From Gomphosphaeria aponina SAG 52.96 = DSM 107014 (GTDB lineage Bacteria > Cyanobacteriota > Cyanobacteriia > Cyanobacteriales > Gomphosphaeriaceae): 47,858 nt of DNA. The notes under the pieces are model-generated. The model saw only the letters and a list, made by a program, of their open reading frames with translations, made no database searches and was not told the DNA's origin. Location of the stretch: positions 1 through 47,858 of the forward strand of contig JADQBC010000007.1 of assembly GCA_016903655.1 (NCBI GenBank). The letters run 5' to 3'. The position numbers and the translations under genes are program-made. The number at the start of each line of letters is the position of its first letter. Positions within the stretch are counted from its first letter, which is position 1. Below are positions 18,027 through 26,331 of the stretch, piece by piece.

Positions 18027-19348
18027 TTGAACCAGTAATAACTGTACGCGGTCTTGCTAAAAAATATTATCTTGGGGGGGAAAATTATAATATTGCGAGG
18101 GAAACTCTCTCTCATCTTCTCCTTTGGCCCTATCGCCAGCTCCGCGGTATCCCTGATGATATCTGGGATAAAGATAAAAAGGTGATTTGGGCGCTGAAAG
18201 ATATTAATTTCGATATTTATCAGGGAGATAGAGTTGGCATAATTGGAAAAAATGGTGCGGGTAAATCTACTTTACTAAAAATTCTTTCTCGCTTAGTATA
18301 TCCCACTGAGGGGGAGGCAAGAATTAGGGGCAGGGTTACTTCTCTTCTGGAAGTGGGTACGGGTTTTAATCATAATCTTTCTGGACGGGAAAATATCTAT
18401 CTGAATGCTTCTTTACATGGCTTACATAAGGAAGAAATCAATGAGATTTTTGAGGATATTGTGGAGTTTTCTGAGGTAAAAAAGTTTTTGGATACTCCAG
18501 TAAAACATTATTCTAGTGGCATGAAAATGCGGTTAGCTTTTGCAGTTGCTGCTCATTTAGACCCAGATATTTTATTGTTAGATGAAGTTTTGGCTGTGGG
18601 AGATATGTCTTTTCAACAAAAATGTTTACAACGGGTAGAAGGTTTGACTTCTGAAGGGAGAACAGTTATGTTTGTTTCCCACAGTATGGATGCAATTACT
18701 CGGTTTTGCGATCGCTGTCTTTGGTTGGAACAAGGAAAGTTAATTGAGGATGGGAAAACTGAGGATGTTATTGCTAGTTATGTGGAAAAAGTTATGGGGG
18801 TAAAGTCGGCTCAACAATGGGTGGAAACGAAAGAGGTAGCTAACCCAGAACAGGAAAATCATGCACCAGTTACTAATAAAAATGAATTGGTTAAGTTAGT
18901 TTCTGTTAGAGTAATAAATTCTCAAGGAAAAACAGTTACAACTGTCCCAGTTCACGAAACTATTGGCATTGAAATTGTTTATGATATTCTGGACAATAGT
19001 AAAAATATTCAACCCGCTCTCCATTTTAAAACTGTGAAGGATATTTTTGCCTTTGTTGTTGCTTATACTGACCCAGATTATATCCAGGGTGTGCCTCAAT
19101 GTGGTCGTTATTTGGCTACTGTTTGGCTACCACCTAATCTCCTCAATATTGGTTTGATGCACGTAAATTTGGTGATGGTAACACCTGACCCTTTAGAGGA
19201 GTATGTTTTTGTGGAAAGGGCTGTTTCTTTTAATGTCCATGAAACTGATGGAGTTCAAAATACTGCCAGAGGATTATATGCGAGAGATTTTCCTGGTTTT
19301 GTGCGACCTTTACTTACTTGGAAGACTGAATATCAAGGAGAAGTTTAA
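18023..19348 (+). CDS. Polysaccharide ABC transporter ATP-binding protein with Wzt-type C-terminal domain
   Basis: A 441-aa ATPase. The nucleotide-binding domain has Walker A GKNGAGKS (75-82), the signature YSSGMKMRLAFA (163-174), Walker B ILLLDE (183-188) and the switch His220. After about residue 285 comes a beta-rich Wzt_C-like domain of roughly 145 residues, which in O9a-type systems binds the modified non-reducing end of the glycan before export. That fits the methyltransferase encoded immediately downstream, since terminal methylation is a known export signal. It overlaps the permease by 4 bp and abuts the methyltransferase gene with no gap. Confidence 0.92.
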   Translation: MIEPVITVRGLAKKYYLGGENYNIARETLSHLLLWPYRQLRGIPDDIWDKDKKVIWALKDINFDIYQGDRVGIIGKNGAGKSTLLKILSRLVYPTEGEARIRGRVTSLLEVGTGFNHNLSGRENIYLNASLHGLHKEEINEIFEDIVEFSEVKKFLDTPVKHYSSGMKMRLAFAVAAHLDPDILLLDEVLAVGDMSFQQKCLQRVEGLTSEGRTVMFVSHSMDAITRFCDRCLWLEQGKLIEDGKTEDVIASYVEKVMGVKSAQQWVETKEVANPEQENHAPVTNKNELVKLVSVRVINSQGKTVTTVPVHETIGIEIVYDILDNSKNIQPALHFKTVKDIFAFVVAYTDPDYIQGVPQCGRYLATVWLPPNLLNIGLMHVNLVMVTPDPLEEYVFVERAVSFNVHETDGVQNTARGLYARDFPGFVRPLLTWKTEYQGEV

Positions 19349-20044
19349 ATGTTGTTTGATGAGCCTTATTATATAAGTATTAATGAAGCCCGCTGGACTG
19401 TGGCGGAAAAGGTTCTCAATGAGCTTAAAGTTAAGCATAATTTAGCTTTGTCTAGTTGTCTAGATGTGGGTTGTGGCCCTGGTTGGTTTGCGGAAAAATT
19501 GGTTAATTGGGGTGTAAAAGTTACAGGAATTGATGGACGTTTGGAATTGGTAGAGGCTGCAAGAAATCGGGTGGCTAATGCTAGTTTTGAATTGGTTGAT
19601 GTAGAATCTAAAACTGCAATGTCTTCCTTGTCAAAGGCTGATTTAGTATTTGCTTTTGGGTTGCTTTATCACACAGAAAATCCTTTTCGGGTAATTAGAA
19701 ATCTTCACAGTCTCACGGAAAAAGTACTATTGATTGAAAGTCAAATTATTCCAGGAGATAATCCTATTACTTGGTTGGTGGAAGAGGGGAAAAATGAAAC
19801 TCAAGGTTTAACCCATCATGCACTCATTCCTAGTCGCAGTTGTCTGCTGAAAATGCTCCAAGTTGCTGGTTTTGCTTATGTTTATGAATATTTGGGAAAG
19901 GTTGACCATGAGGATTTTATTGAGACGGAGACTAAGTATGGGAGACGAGGGATATTTTTAGCTGCTCACGAAAAATTGCAGGGGCAAGATTTGGTTGAAT
20001 GTCCGCAAATTACTACTCCTAAATATGAGTTTCATAAAAGTTAA
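19349..20044 (+). CDS. Class I SAM-dependent methyltransferase
   Basis: A 231-aa cytosolic methyltransferase of the Methyltransf_11/23 kind. Motif I is LDVGCGPGW (38-46), followed by the acidic strand end VTGIDGRLE that binds the SAM ribose and by the ADLVFAFGLLYHTENP motif. The start codon follows directly on the stop of the Wzt-like gene, so the three genes form one transcription unit. From context it may methylate the exported glycan or its lipid carrier, possibly as the chain-end signal read by the Wzt C-terminal domain; the acceptor is not shown by sequence. Confidence 0.85.
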   Translation: MLFDEPYYISINEARWTVAEKVLNELKVKHNLALSSCLDVGCGPGWFAEKLVNWGVKVTGIDGRLELVEAARNRVANASFELVDVESKTAMSSLSKADLVFAFGLLYHTENPFRVIRNLHSLTEKVLLIESQIIPGDNPITWLVEEGKNETQGLTHHALIPSRSCLLKMLQVAGFAYVYEYLGKVDHEDFIETETKYGRRGIFLAAHEKLQGQDLVECPQITTPKYEFHKS

Positions 20045-20047
20045 GAT

Positions 20048-20166
20048 ATTAGACATGAGTGCGAAACTAAAACCAAAATCAATTTTTATATTTATTTCAT
20101 GTAAAACTCTCCCTACTCCCTACTCCGCAACTCCGCTACTAATAGAATGCATGCAAAAAGTCTATT
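20048..20166. repeat. 119-bp dispersed repeat, copy A (inverted partner at 29081-29198)
   Basis: From ATTAGACATGAGTGCG to AAAAAGTCTATT this tract matches the reverse complement of 29081-29198 at nearly every base. The exceptions are a rearranged run of CTACTCCCTACTCC/GCAACTCCG heptamer-like modules and a decayed hairpin at the end. It starts 3 bp after the methyltransferase stop. It has no coding capacity of its own. Confidence 0.85.
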
Positions 20167-20184
20167 TTTAATGACCAGCAACAA

Positions 20185-22302
20185 TTATTCAGGAAAAAGA
20201 CATAGAGGATGAATACCACCGTGACGGCAAATAAAATCAATTTGACTTAAACTTAAATTCTGAACTTGACTAAAATCAACTCCCTCAATTTGAGCAAATG
20301 CGCCCGCAAATGATGCTGATTGCTCAGTCAATTCCTCATCCTTATAATTTTGATACATAACAAATATAACTCCTTGAAAATCTGCTCCTGTTAAATTTGC
20401 TCCACGCAAATCTACTTGAGTGAGATTTGCATATTGCAAGTTGGCATTTTCCAATTGAGCATTGCGGAGAGAAGCTCCTTTCATTTGGGTAAAACTTAGG
20501 TTGGCTTGTTGCAGATTTCCATCACTAAAATTTGCGTCACTTAGGTTGCTTTTCTCCCAATTAGATCCAGACATTTCAGCCCCTGAGAAATCAGTCCCCA
20601 CCCCATTTACCATTTCCAGAATCGCTCCCGTCAAATTAGCTTGCTGAAAAGAAGCTTTTGTCAGGTTAGCATGAGTGAGATTACTTTCTTTTAATTGAGA
20701 AAAAGATAAATCAGCTTGATTGAGGTTAGTTTGCATTAAATTAGTTCGATGAAGAGGAACATGGGTTAAAACTGCTTCTGTGAAGTCAGCACCTTGCAGA
20801 TCAGCACCACTTAAATCGGCGATAATTAGTTGCTGCTCCTTCCCTTCCCGAGAAAAAATACTTCCCCGCAAACTTGCTCTTTGCAAAATTGCTCCGCGAA
20901 AGTTCATTCCTGATAAGTCAACTTGATTCAAATCTAAGGTAAAAATCTGACCTATTTCTGTGTTTAACCTGCCCAAATGAGTGCGACGCAAACTGCCATT
21001 TTCAAACCGACCACTGTTAACAACCAGCAGTTTAGCGATCGCCTCTTGGGTTATCCCTAATCGCCAAGCTATTTCCTCCGCCGTTTTTCCCTCTTGCTGG
21101 GGTAACTTATCTCCTAATTGTAACTCACTCCATAAAGATTGATTTAACCCTTGTAAATAAGGTAAAGCAGCAGGTCCCATATCAACTATTCCTTGCTGTA
21201 CCGTTTTTATTACATCTAAATTTTTTTCTTGCCCCAATAAATTTACCAGCAGATTGATTGCCCGAGGATCATCTAATTTTGCCAGTCCCAAAATCACTGA
21301 TTGTCTTTCTGCAATTGGATCAATTGCTGTCGATCTCAACTGATTTACTAGGGACAAAAACATGGCATTTTTTTCCTCTTGCATTTGTCGTTGATCTGCC
21401 CGACTTTGAATATATATCTGAGTCCCCACATAAGTTAATAATAAAGAACCCATACTTGCCAAAGTCACTATTCCCAAAGTTATCCCTGGATTTTGGCGCA
21501 TCCAAAGCCATAAATCAAAGTGCCGTTTTTCTCCTTTTGGACTAATAACAATGGTTGTTACATTCTCTACTTTACCATCATTGTTTTTTACTACAACATA
21601 TTCTTCTTGCCTTCCTTGATAAGTTTTTCTTCTTGCTGCCCAATTGTTTTTCTTATCTACTACCATAGTTCCTGCAATTAGATCGTGAATACAGCGGCGA
21701 CGAGAGTCAAACAACAACATTTTTGACTCTGCCAACAACATTACACCACTCAATAAAAATAAAATCATCACATTAGGAAAACCAATGCCTGCTCGCCATA
21801 ATAAATATGCCCCTCCCACTGGTAAACCCCAACGCCCTACCCCTTCTCTTAATCCAGCACGAACTATTCCAGGAGTTATCCCTGTTTTTGTAACCACTTG
21901 CAATCCTAACCAGGATTTTGGCAAAGTTTGACCTGTTTTTCCCAAAAGATAAAGTTGGCTACCAGCCAAAACTATGGGGGTTATTAATGCCCCATACCAG
22001 AAGATATTTGTCAGGGGAGAAACCTGTTTTTCTCTTTCCTTCTCCCTTGGTAGTGCAAGAGCTTTAGTTCCTGTTTGTTCGATTTTTGCTAATAATGGAC
22101 TTAAGGGTATTCGCTCTCCTTGCCAAACTGATTCTGTATATTTTCCCATTCCATAGGGCACTATCCCACTAATGGTTACTAAAGATATTTCTAGCACCCA
22201 AGCACCCACTCTTCGAGGTAATAAATTGAATCCTTTAGTATTCCTTTTAGCTCTTCTCTGATGCTGTTTATTTTTGGGTTTTCTAATGTTTTGATTAGCC
22301 AT
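20185..22302 (-). CDS. RDD-domain membrane protein fused to pentapeptide repeats
   Basis: A 705-aa multidomain protein. A basic N-terminus is followed by an RDD-like membrane domain (about 25-225, ending LLFDSRRRCIHDLIAGTMVV), then another membrane span (about 272-292). A helical region follows (about 300-400; DPRANLLVNLL-type HEAT-like helices). The C-terminal ~230 residues are A(D/N)Lxx pentapeptide repeats (for example ADLSGADLQGADF, ANLTKASFQQANL), which form a right-handed beta-helix. The pentapeptide domain probably sits on the cytosolic side as a binding surface. The fusion is unusual but intact. It is the last gene of a minus-strand series; the function is unknown. Confidence 0.8.
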   Translation of the reverse strand: MANQNIRKPKNKQHQRRAKRNTKGFNLLPRRVGAWVLEISLVTISGIVPYGMGKYTESVWQGERIPLSPLLAKIEQTGTKALALPREKEREKQVSPLTNIFWYGALITPIVLAGSQLYLLGKTGQTLPKSWLGLQVVTKTGITPGIVRAGLREGVGRWGLPVGGAYLLWRAGIGFPNVMILFLLSGVMLLAESKMLLFDSRRRCIHDLIAGTMVVDKKNNWAARRKTYQGRQEEYVVVKNNDGKVENVTTIVISPKGEKRHFDLWLWMRQNPGITLGIVTLASMGSLLLTYVGTQIYIQSRADQRQMQEEKNAMFLSLVNQLRSTAIDPIAERQSVILGLAKLDDPRAINLLVNLLGQEKNLDVIKTVQQGIVDMGPAALPYLQGLNQSLWSELQLGDKLPQQEGKTAEEIAWRLGITQEAIAKLLVVNSGRFENGSLRRTHLGRLNTEIGQIFTLDLNQVDLSGMNFRGAILQRASLRGSIFSREGKEQQLIIADLSGADLQGADFTEAVLTHVPLHRTNLMQTNLNQADLSFSQLKESNLTHANLTKASFQQANLTGAILEMVNGVGTDFSGAEMSGSNWEKSNLSDANFSDGNLQQANLSFTQMKGASLRNAQLENANLQYANLTQVDLRGANLTGADFQGVIFVMYQNYKDEELTEQSASFAGAFAQIEGVDFSQVQNLSLSQIDFICRHGGIHPLCLFPE

Positions 22303-22355
22303 TGCTCAACTTAACTTCTCCAGGACTCATTATAACTTCGCCGAAAAAGTTATTT

Positions 22356-22661
22356 TTATTTTTGATTTCCTTCTTGGTTAACAATCAAGTACTTATATAA
22401 AAAGTACACAACCAAACCCAATATGGCAATGCTTAATCCAGAAATCACTACCTGCAATAAGGAGTTTATCAAAGATCCGCCTAAGATCAACCCTCCTATT
22501 AAGACAGTTACTTTTCCTATAGGTGACAAACTCTTAAACCAGTCTTTAATTTGACTGCTCAATTTTTGTAAATATTGTAAGTTCTCCTCAAAGATGATGG
22601 GAGTTTTGATTCTTTCTGTTTTCAAAGTTTCCGTTTCTTGATTTTCTTCTTCTTGCTTCAT
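22356..22661 (-). CDS. Small two-span membrane protein, hypothetical
   Basis: A 101-aa protein with an acidic, Glu-rich N-terminus (about 1-35), an amphipathic segment, and two adjacent hydrophobic stretches (about 47-68 and 71-90) ending in a polar tail. I recognise no family. It lies 53 bp upstream of the RDD/pentapeptide gene on the same strand and could be cotranscribed with it, perhaps as a small partner in the same membrane assembly; that is inference from position only. Confidence 0.6.
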   Translation of the reverse strand: MKQEEENQETETLKTERIKTPIIFEENLQYLQKLSSQIKDWFKSLSPIGKVTVLIGGLILGGSLINSLLQVVISGLSIAILGLVVYFLYKYLIVNQEGNQK

Positions 22662-22668
22662 GGTTTTA

Positions 22669-22694
22669 GTTCATAGTTGATGGTTGATAGTTGC
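22669..22694. repeat. Heptameric short tandem repeat (TTGATRG type)
   Basis: About three and a half copies of a TTGATAG/TTGATGG heptamer lie between two minus-strand genes. They belong to the same family as the tracts near 24.3, 26.3, 38.7 and 39.9 kb. Confidence 0.6.
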
Positions 22695-22707
22695 ATTCTC
22701 CATTAAT

Positions 22708-23088
22708 TTAATCTTCTAGCTGCCTGGGTGAGACTTCTACGGCTTGGACATCAATAATTCCTGGAGGAGTCAAGCGGTTAAATTTGCCTGATTCTACTTT
22801 AATCGGTTCTCCACAATTGGGACATTCACATTGAGTGCCATTAAATCCAGTAAATTGGTAGTTACAAACTGGACATTGGTCTTCAACTAGATTCCTTGGT
22901 AACCACCAGCGCAGTCCCAAAAAGGCGATGGATGGCACTAATATTATAACAGCAATCAAAATTAAAAAGCCGTTGACCAGCCAGCCCAAACCCACCGAAC
23001 CGAAGAACAATCCGATCAACAATACAGTAAGAAAACAGCCAATTCCAGATTGATTAGCTTGAAACAGCTTGGTTTCGTTTTGATTCAC
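22708..23088 (-). CDS. Membrane protein with C-terminal zinc ribbon
   Basis: A 126-aa protein with two membrane spans (about 17-33 and 38-60), then a cytosolic zinc ribbon. The four cysteines are in CPVC and CPNC, spaced by 15 residues, with one extra Cys in CECPNC. Zinc ribbons of this kind bind nucleic acid or protein; no enzymatic motif is seen. The start is a GTG at 23088 supported by GGGAG about 8 nt upstream. It lies between the small two-span protein and the glycosyltransferase, all on the minus strand. Confidence 0.65.
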   Translation of the reverse strand: MNQNETKLFQANQSGIGCFLTVLLIGLFFGSVGLGWLVNGFLILIAVIILVPSIAFLGLRWWLPRNLVEDQCPVCNYQFTGFNGTQCECPNCGEPIKVESGKFNRLTPPGIIDVQAVEVSPRQLED

Positions 23089-23153
23089 ACAAGTCTCCCG
23101 AGGCGATCGCTCATATTTTTATCCTCATGCCAATTGCTTTTTTCTCTCATTAT

Positions 23154-24323
23154 CTATCCATTAAATCCGAGTAAATTGCGTAATTTTTCATTTAAAGCTG
23201 CCTGACTAAAATGCTTGAGAGTTTCTTCTCTTAACCAATTTCCATTACAACGCAATTCATTCCCTCGGAGAATTTCTAAACAAGCCTTAGCCACTGCTGC
23301 TGGATCTCGATGAGGTACACCCTGGCCTAAACGTCCATCTTGTAAAGGATCTGCTGCGCCGTCACCCTCCCCTGAAATAACAGGTATGCCACAGGCCATG
23401 GCTTCTAAATATACTATGCCAAAACCTTCTTGAGATGGCATCACATAAATATCTGCTAGTCGATAATGTTCAACTAATTTTTCTGTGGGGACAAAACCTG
23501 CAAAAATTACGCTCTCACCTACCCCTAAATCTGCTGCTAATTGAGCTAAACGTGGCTTGTCATCTCCTCTTCCAATTACCAAGTATTTGACAGCTGGAAA
23601 AGTTGCTTGAATTTGGGGTAATGCACGAATAGTTACATCAACTCCTTTATATATATCTCCAGACCATAACCGCGCCACTGTCATTAATACTTTAGCATTT
23701 TTTAAACCATATTGTTCAATTAATTTCTCTGGCTTTGCCCCTGGGGTAAATATATTACCGTTTACTACACATGGCAAAATTTTGACTTTTTCTGAGGGGA
23801 TCTGGTTAGCTGCACAAAGGCGATCGCGGCTATACCTACTTATTGTCCAAATACAAGCTGCTTTTTGCAAAGCTTGTTTTTCTAGCTCAGGTAAAGTTTC
23901 CCACACTTCTTTTCCATAGGTTAATACTGTATAGGGAATCCCTAAACTTTTACACAATATGTTAACTAAAACTACTAACTTTATATGACCACAAAATACG
24001 TGCTGGGGACGACGCTTGCTTAAACAATTGAATAGTAACCAGGCTAATTTTAACCTTCCTTGCCAAGGAAATTTGCTTTTGAGATAATGAAATTTTATTA
24101 ATTCATTTTCCCAGGTATTTTCCCCCCCTGCTGCATCTCTCAATAAAAATATTTCTGATCTCAAATTGAATGAGCTATAAGCTTGTAAAACATCTTTTAC
24201 ATAAGACTGAATCCCTCCTTCTTGCGCAAAAATCTCTAAAAATACAAAAACATGGTTAATGGTTAATGGTTGATGGTTGATGGTTAATGGTTGATTGTTC
24301 ATTTGACCTTCGACCTTCTTCAT
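23154..24323 (-). CDS. GT4-family glycosyltransferase
   Basis: A 389-aa GT-B fold glycosyltransferase. The N-terminal domain begins with VFVFLEIFAQEGGIQSYV (about 25-42). The C-terminal domain carries VARLWSGDIYKGVD, VIGRGDD and the retaining E-x7-E motif in MPSQEGFGIVYLEAMACGIPVI. It should add a sugar from a nucleotide donor to a glycan or lipid. The first ~24 codons are heptamer-repeat DNA encoding QPLTINH twice, so the native start was probably replaced or extended by the repeat; an ATG at 24302 is an alternative. It is 16 bp downstream of the SWIM gene. Confidence 0.9.
   Translation of the reverse strand: MKKVEGQMNNQPLTINHQPLTINHVFVFLEIFAQEGGIQSYVKDVLQAYSSFNLRSEIFLLRDAAGGENTWENELIKFHYLKSKFPWQGRLKLAWLLFNCLSKRRPQHVFCGHIKLVVLVNILCKSLGIPYTVLTYGKEVWETLPELEKQALQKAACIWTISRYSRDRLCAANQIPSEKVKILPCVVNGNIFTPGAKPEKLIEQYGLKNAKVLMTVARLWSGDIYKGVDVTIRALPQIQATFPAVKYLVIGRGDDKPRLAQLAADLGVGESVIFAGFVPTEKLVEHYRLADIYVMPSQEGFGIVYLEAMACGIPVISGEGDGAADPLQDGRLGQGVPHRDPAAVAKACLEILRGNELRCNGNWLREETLKHFSQAALNEKLRNLLGFNG
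24252..24300. repeat. Heptameric repeat tract inside the glycosyltransferase 5' end
   Basis: About seven copies of TTAATGG/TTGATGG. Read on the minus strand they encode a tandem QPLTINH peptide at the N-terminus of the glycosyltransferase. Confidence 0.75.
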
Positions 24324-24334
24324 TTCTTAGCTCC

Positions 24335-24361
24335 ATTGTTCATTGTTCATTGTTCATTGAT
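24335..24361. repeat. Heptameric repeat (CATTGTT) at the SWIM gene 3' end
   Basis: Three and a half copies of CATTGTT span the stop codon of the SWIM-domain gene and supply its last residues (MNNEQ). Confidence 0.65.
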
Positions 24362-25167
24362 AACTGAATTGCCCGTTGAGTTGCGGTTTGATAAACTTGT
24401 TTAAGATATTGGGTTGTTACTTGAGCATCATACTGAGCTAAAGGAAGATTACCAAGGACATCGAGAACAGTTTTACTATCTGAAGGAGGAGCAATAACTA
24501 CCAAAGAAGATTCTAGAGGTTCGTTATAATTCCAGAATTTTTGCAAGTTAAGAGTAAGAGAGTTTGTTTGTTGAGAGATTTTTTTACTCTTAGCAGCAGA
24601 TACCACCTTACCTTGAGAAGAAATCTTGCCCTTTTCTCCACGGCGAACTTGACGCAAACCTTCAATAATTTGTGATTTAGTGCGTCCGCGAAGTTGGAAT
24701 AAAACAAAAGGGTCTTCACTAAAGCGATCGCCTAATTCATAATAAACTGCGCCAATATGTTTACAAGGATTTACTTTATCAGGACAACTACAGCGAGAAC
24801 GAATTTCATTGAGTGTATAAGGAAAAACGCTTAAACCATTTGCCGTAAAAACTTCTTCTATCTTAGCAGGCATTTCTCCAGCTAAAAGTTGAGCTGAAAA
24901 AATAGCTTTTTTAGACATAGTTTCCATCACATACCCCCAGTCTTCGTCACTAAAAGGAGTGAGGGATAGAGAAACCAGGTAAGGCTCTACTTCGCTTCCC
25001 TGGACATTTGCCAAAACCTGCGCTCCTTTAAACTCTATACTAAGAACATTACCTTCTCGGGCGTAGGTACGTGCTCTTTCTAAACGTTTTTTATAGCGAT
25101 AGGAATCTAGTAATTCTAGCCACCGCTGCACCCACCAGGGCCGATTTTCAATTTGAAAGTTGGTCAT
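24340..25167 (-). CDS. SWIM zinc-finger protein
   Basis: About 275 aa with a SWIM-type zinc finger CxCx(6)CxH (RSRCSCPDKVNPCKHIGAVYYEL; Cys126, Cys128, Cys135, His137 counted from the ATG at 25167). SWIM domains bind DNA or protein and often sit beside Snf2/Rad54-type helicase genes. No helicase is in this window, so the partner is elsewhere or absent. The ATG at 25167 is preferred to an in-frame TTG at 25176. The gene overlaps the end of the VanY-like gene by 20 bp, suggesting translational coupling. Its 3' end lies in heptamer repeats. Confidence 0.82.
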   Translation of the reverse strand: MTNFQIENRPWWVQRWLELLDSYRYKKRLERARTYAREGNVLSIEFKGAQVLANVQGSEVEPYLVSLSLTPFSDEDWGYVMETMSKKAIFSAQLLAGEMPAKIEEVFTANGLSVFPYTLNEIRSRCSCPDKVNPCKHIGAVYYELGDRFSEDPFVLFQLRGRTKSQIIEGLRQVRRGEKGKISSQGKVVSAAKSKKISQQTNSLTLNLQKFWNYNEPLESSLVVIAPPSDSKTVLDVLGNLPLAQYDAQVTTQYLKQVYQTATQRAIQLSMNNEQ

Positions 25168-25927
25168 TGTTGTCAATTGGTTTTTGATTTTTTTTTGCCT
25201 TATAAAAAGTTTCTAAACTTTGGCGATCGCCGACAAACCGCCAGTGCCAAGGTTCATAACTAATACCTTGGGGGTTATCCTTGGGAAATGACAGTTCAAA
25301 ACTATATTTGGCTGCATTTTGCCGTAACCATTGAAAAGCTGAGGTTTTCTCAAAATCTGGCAAAAGGTCAGTTGCTGGTGCTTTGCCATCCCCCAGATCA
25401 ATTGCATAGCCTGTGTGATGTTCGCTATATCCTGGAGGTGCGCTCACTGCTGCCCGTTTTGTTGTTACTTGTCCTCGTTTTTCTTTAACTTCAAAAAACA
25501 AATATTCTTGTTCTGCTTCTGAGCGAAATCCTGAAATTGGTGCAAGTATTATCCCATCTGCTCTTGCTGCTGCTTGCATTGCCAAAAATTTTTCAGCAGC
25601 ACCTATTCTCAGTTTAACTCTACCATCTGCTGTCACTGCTTTTAATTGAGAAAGAGGAGCTTCTTCATATACCAGATGTCCTAAAATATTCTCTGGTTCT
25701 TGAGGTTTTGGTATTGGTTGAGGTGTTTCTATGGGGGATGGTTGAGGATCAACCGCCATATTTGGTTGAGACTCGGAGTCCGAGCGAGAAGGCAAAAACA
25801 ATAAACCACTCAAGAGGGCGATCACACCTAAGCCCACAAAGCCGCTCATGATCACCCCTCCTTGAATCACTTTTTTTTCTTTCAATGATTCTGGTTTGTC
25901 TCGCAACGCCTCGGGAATATCTTTCAT
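25148..25927 (-). CDS. VanY-type D-alanyl-D-alanine carboxypeptidase
   Basis: A 259-aa membrane-anchored peptidase. A cytosolic N-terminus and one span (about 27-45) are followed by a Pro-rich linker (about 55-80) and the periplasmic VanY/M15B domain. The metal and catalytic motifs are visible: SGFRS (132-136), SEHHTGYAID (168-177; His170 and Asp177 as zinc ligands), and EPWHWR (225-230; catalytic Glu225, zinc ligand His228). It should trim the terminal D-Ala from peptidoglycan pentapeptides. It is first in a minus-strand run with the SWIM gene. No vancomycin-resistance neighbours are present, so a housekeeping cell-wall role is likely. Confidence 0.92.
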   Translation of the reverse strand: MKDIPEALRDKPESLKEKKVIQGGVIMSGFVGLGVIALLSGLLFLPSRSDSESQPNMAVDPQPSPIETPQPIPKPQEPENILGHLVYEEAPLSQLKAVTADGRVKLRIGAAEKFLAMQAAARADGIILAPISGFRSEAEQEYLFFEVKEKRGQVTTKRAAVSAPPGYSEHHTGYAIDLGDGKAPATDLLPDFEKTSAFQWLRQNAAKYSFELSFPKDNPQGISYEPWHWRFVGDRQSLETFYKAKKNQKPIDNNDQLSN

Positions 25928-26331
25928 TTACTTCTCAGATAGTTTTTCAGCCAATTTTGCAACCATTTTCTACTATACTCCCCCAAGGTACTTACGATTT
26001 AATCGGGAAATTGAGAAAGACTTTCAAGCTTTTTATCTGTTTTTTTGATTTACCACAAATCATAACCGACTGCTAGATGATCATCTAATCCAAAACAATT
26101 ATCAGGTTTTGGGCTGTGTTAATTTGTTCTTAGCTCAAACAATCCCTGAACAAATTTCCCTGAATACTGGGCTGTGAGGTTCCCCATACTGTCAATCCTT
26201 CCTTTGTACGGATTATAGCTGAATGCACCTTTGTTGCAATTTTTCTCCAGCTAACTATTATGGTTCATTGTTAATGGTTGATTGTTGATTCTTGATCATA
26301 ATCTATCAACTAGCAACCATCAACAAAAATA
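25928..26331. other. Intergenic region without a gene
   Basis: I see no ORF or RNA gene in these 404 bp. They hold a perfect 14-bp palindrome TAGATGATCATCTA at 26074-26087, a twice-repeated GGGCTGTG word near 26110 and 26168, and a heptamer tract (TTCATTG/TTAATGG/TTGATTG) at 26261-26290 near the alaS 3' end. Confidence 0.5.
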
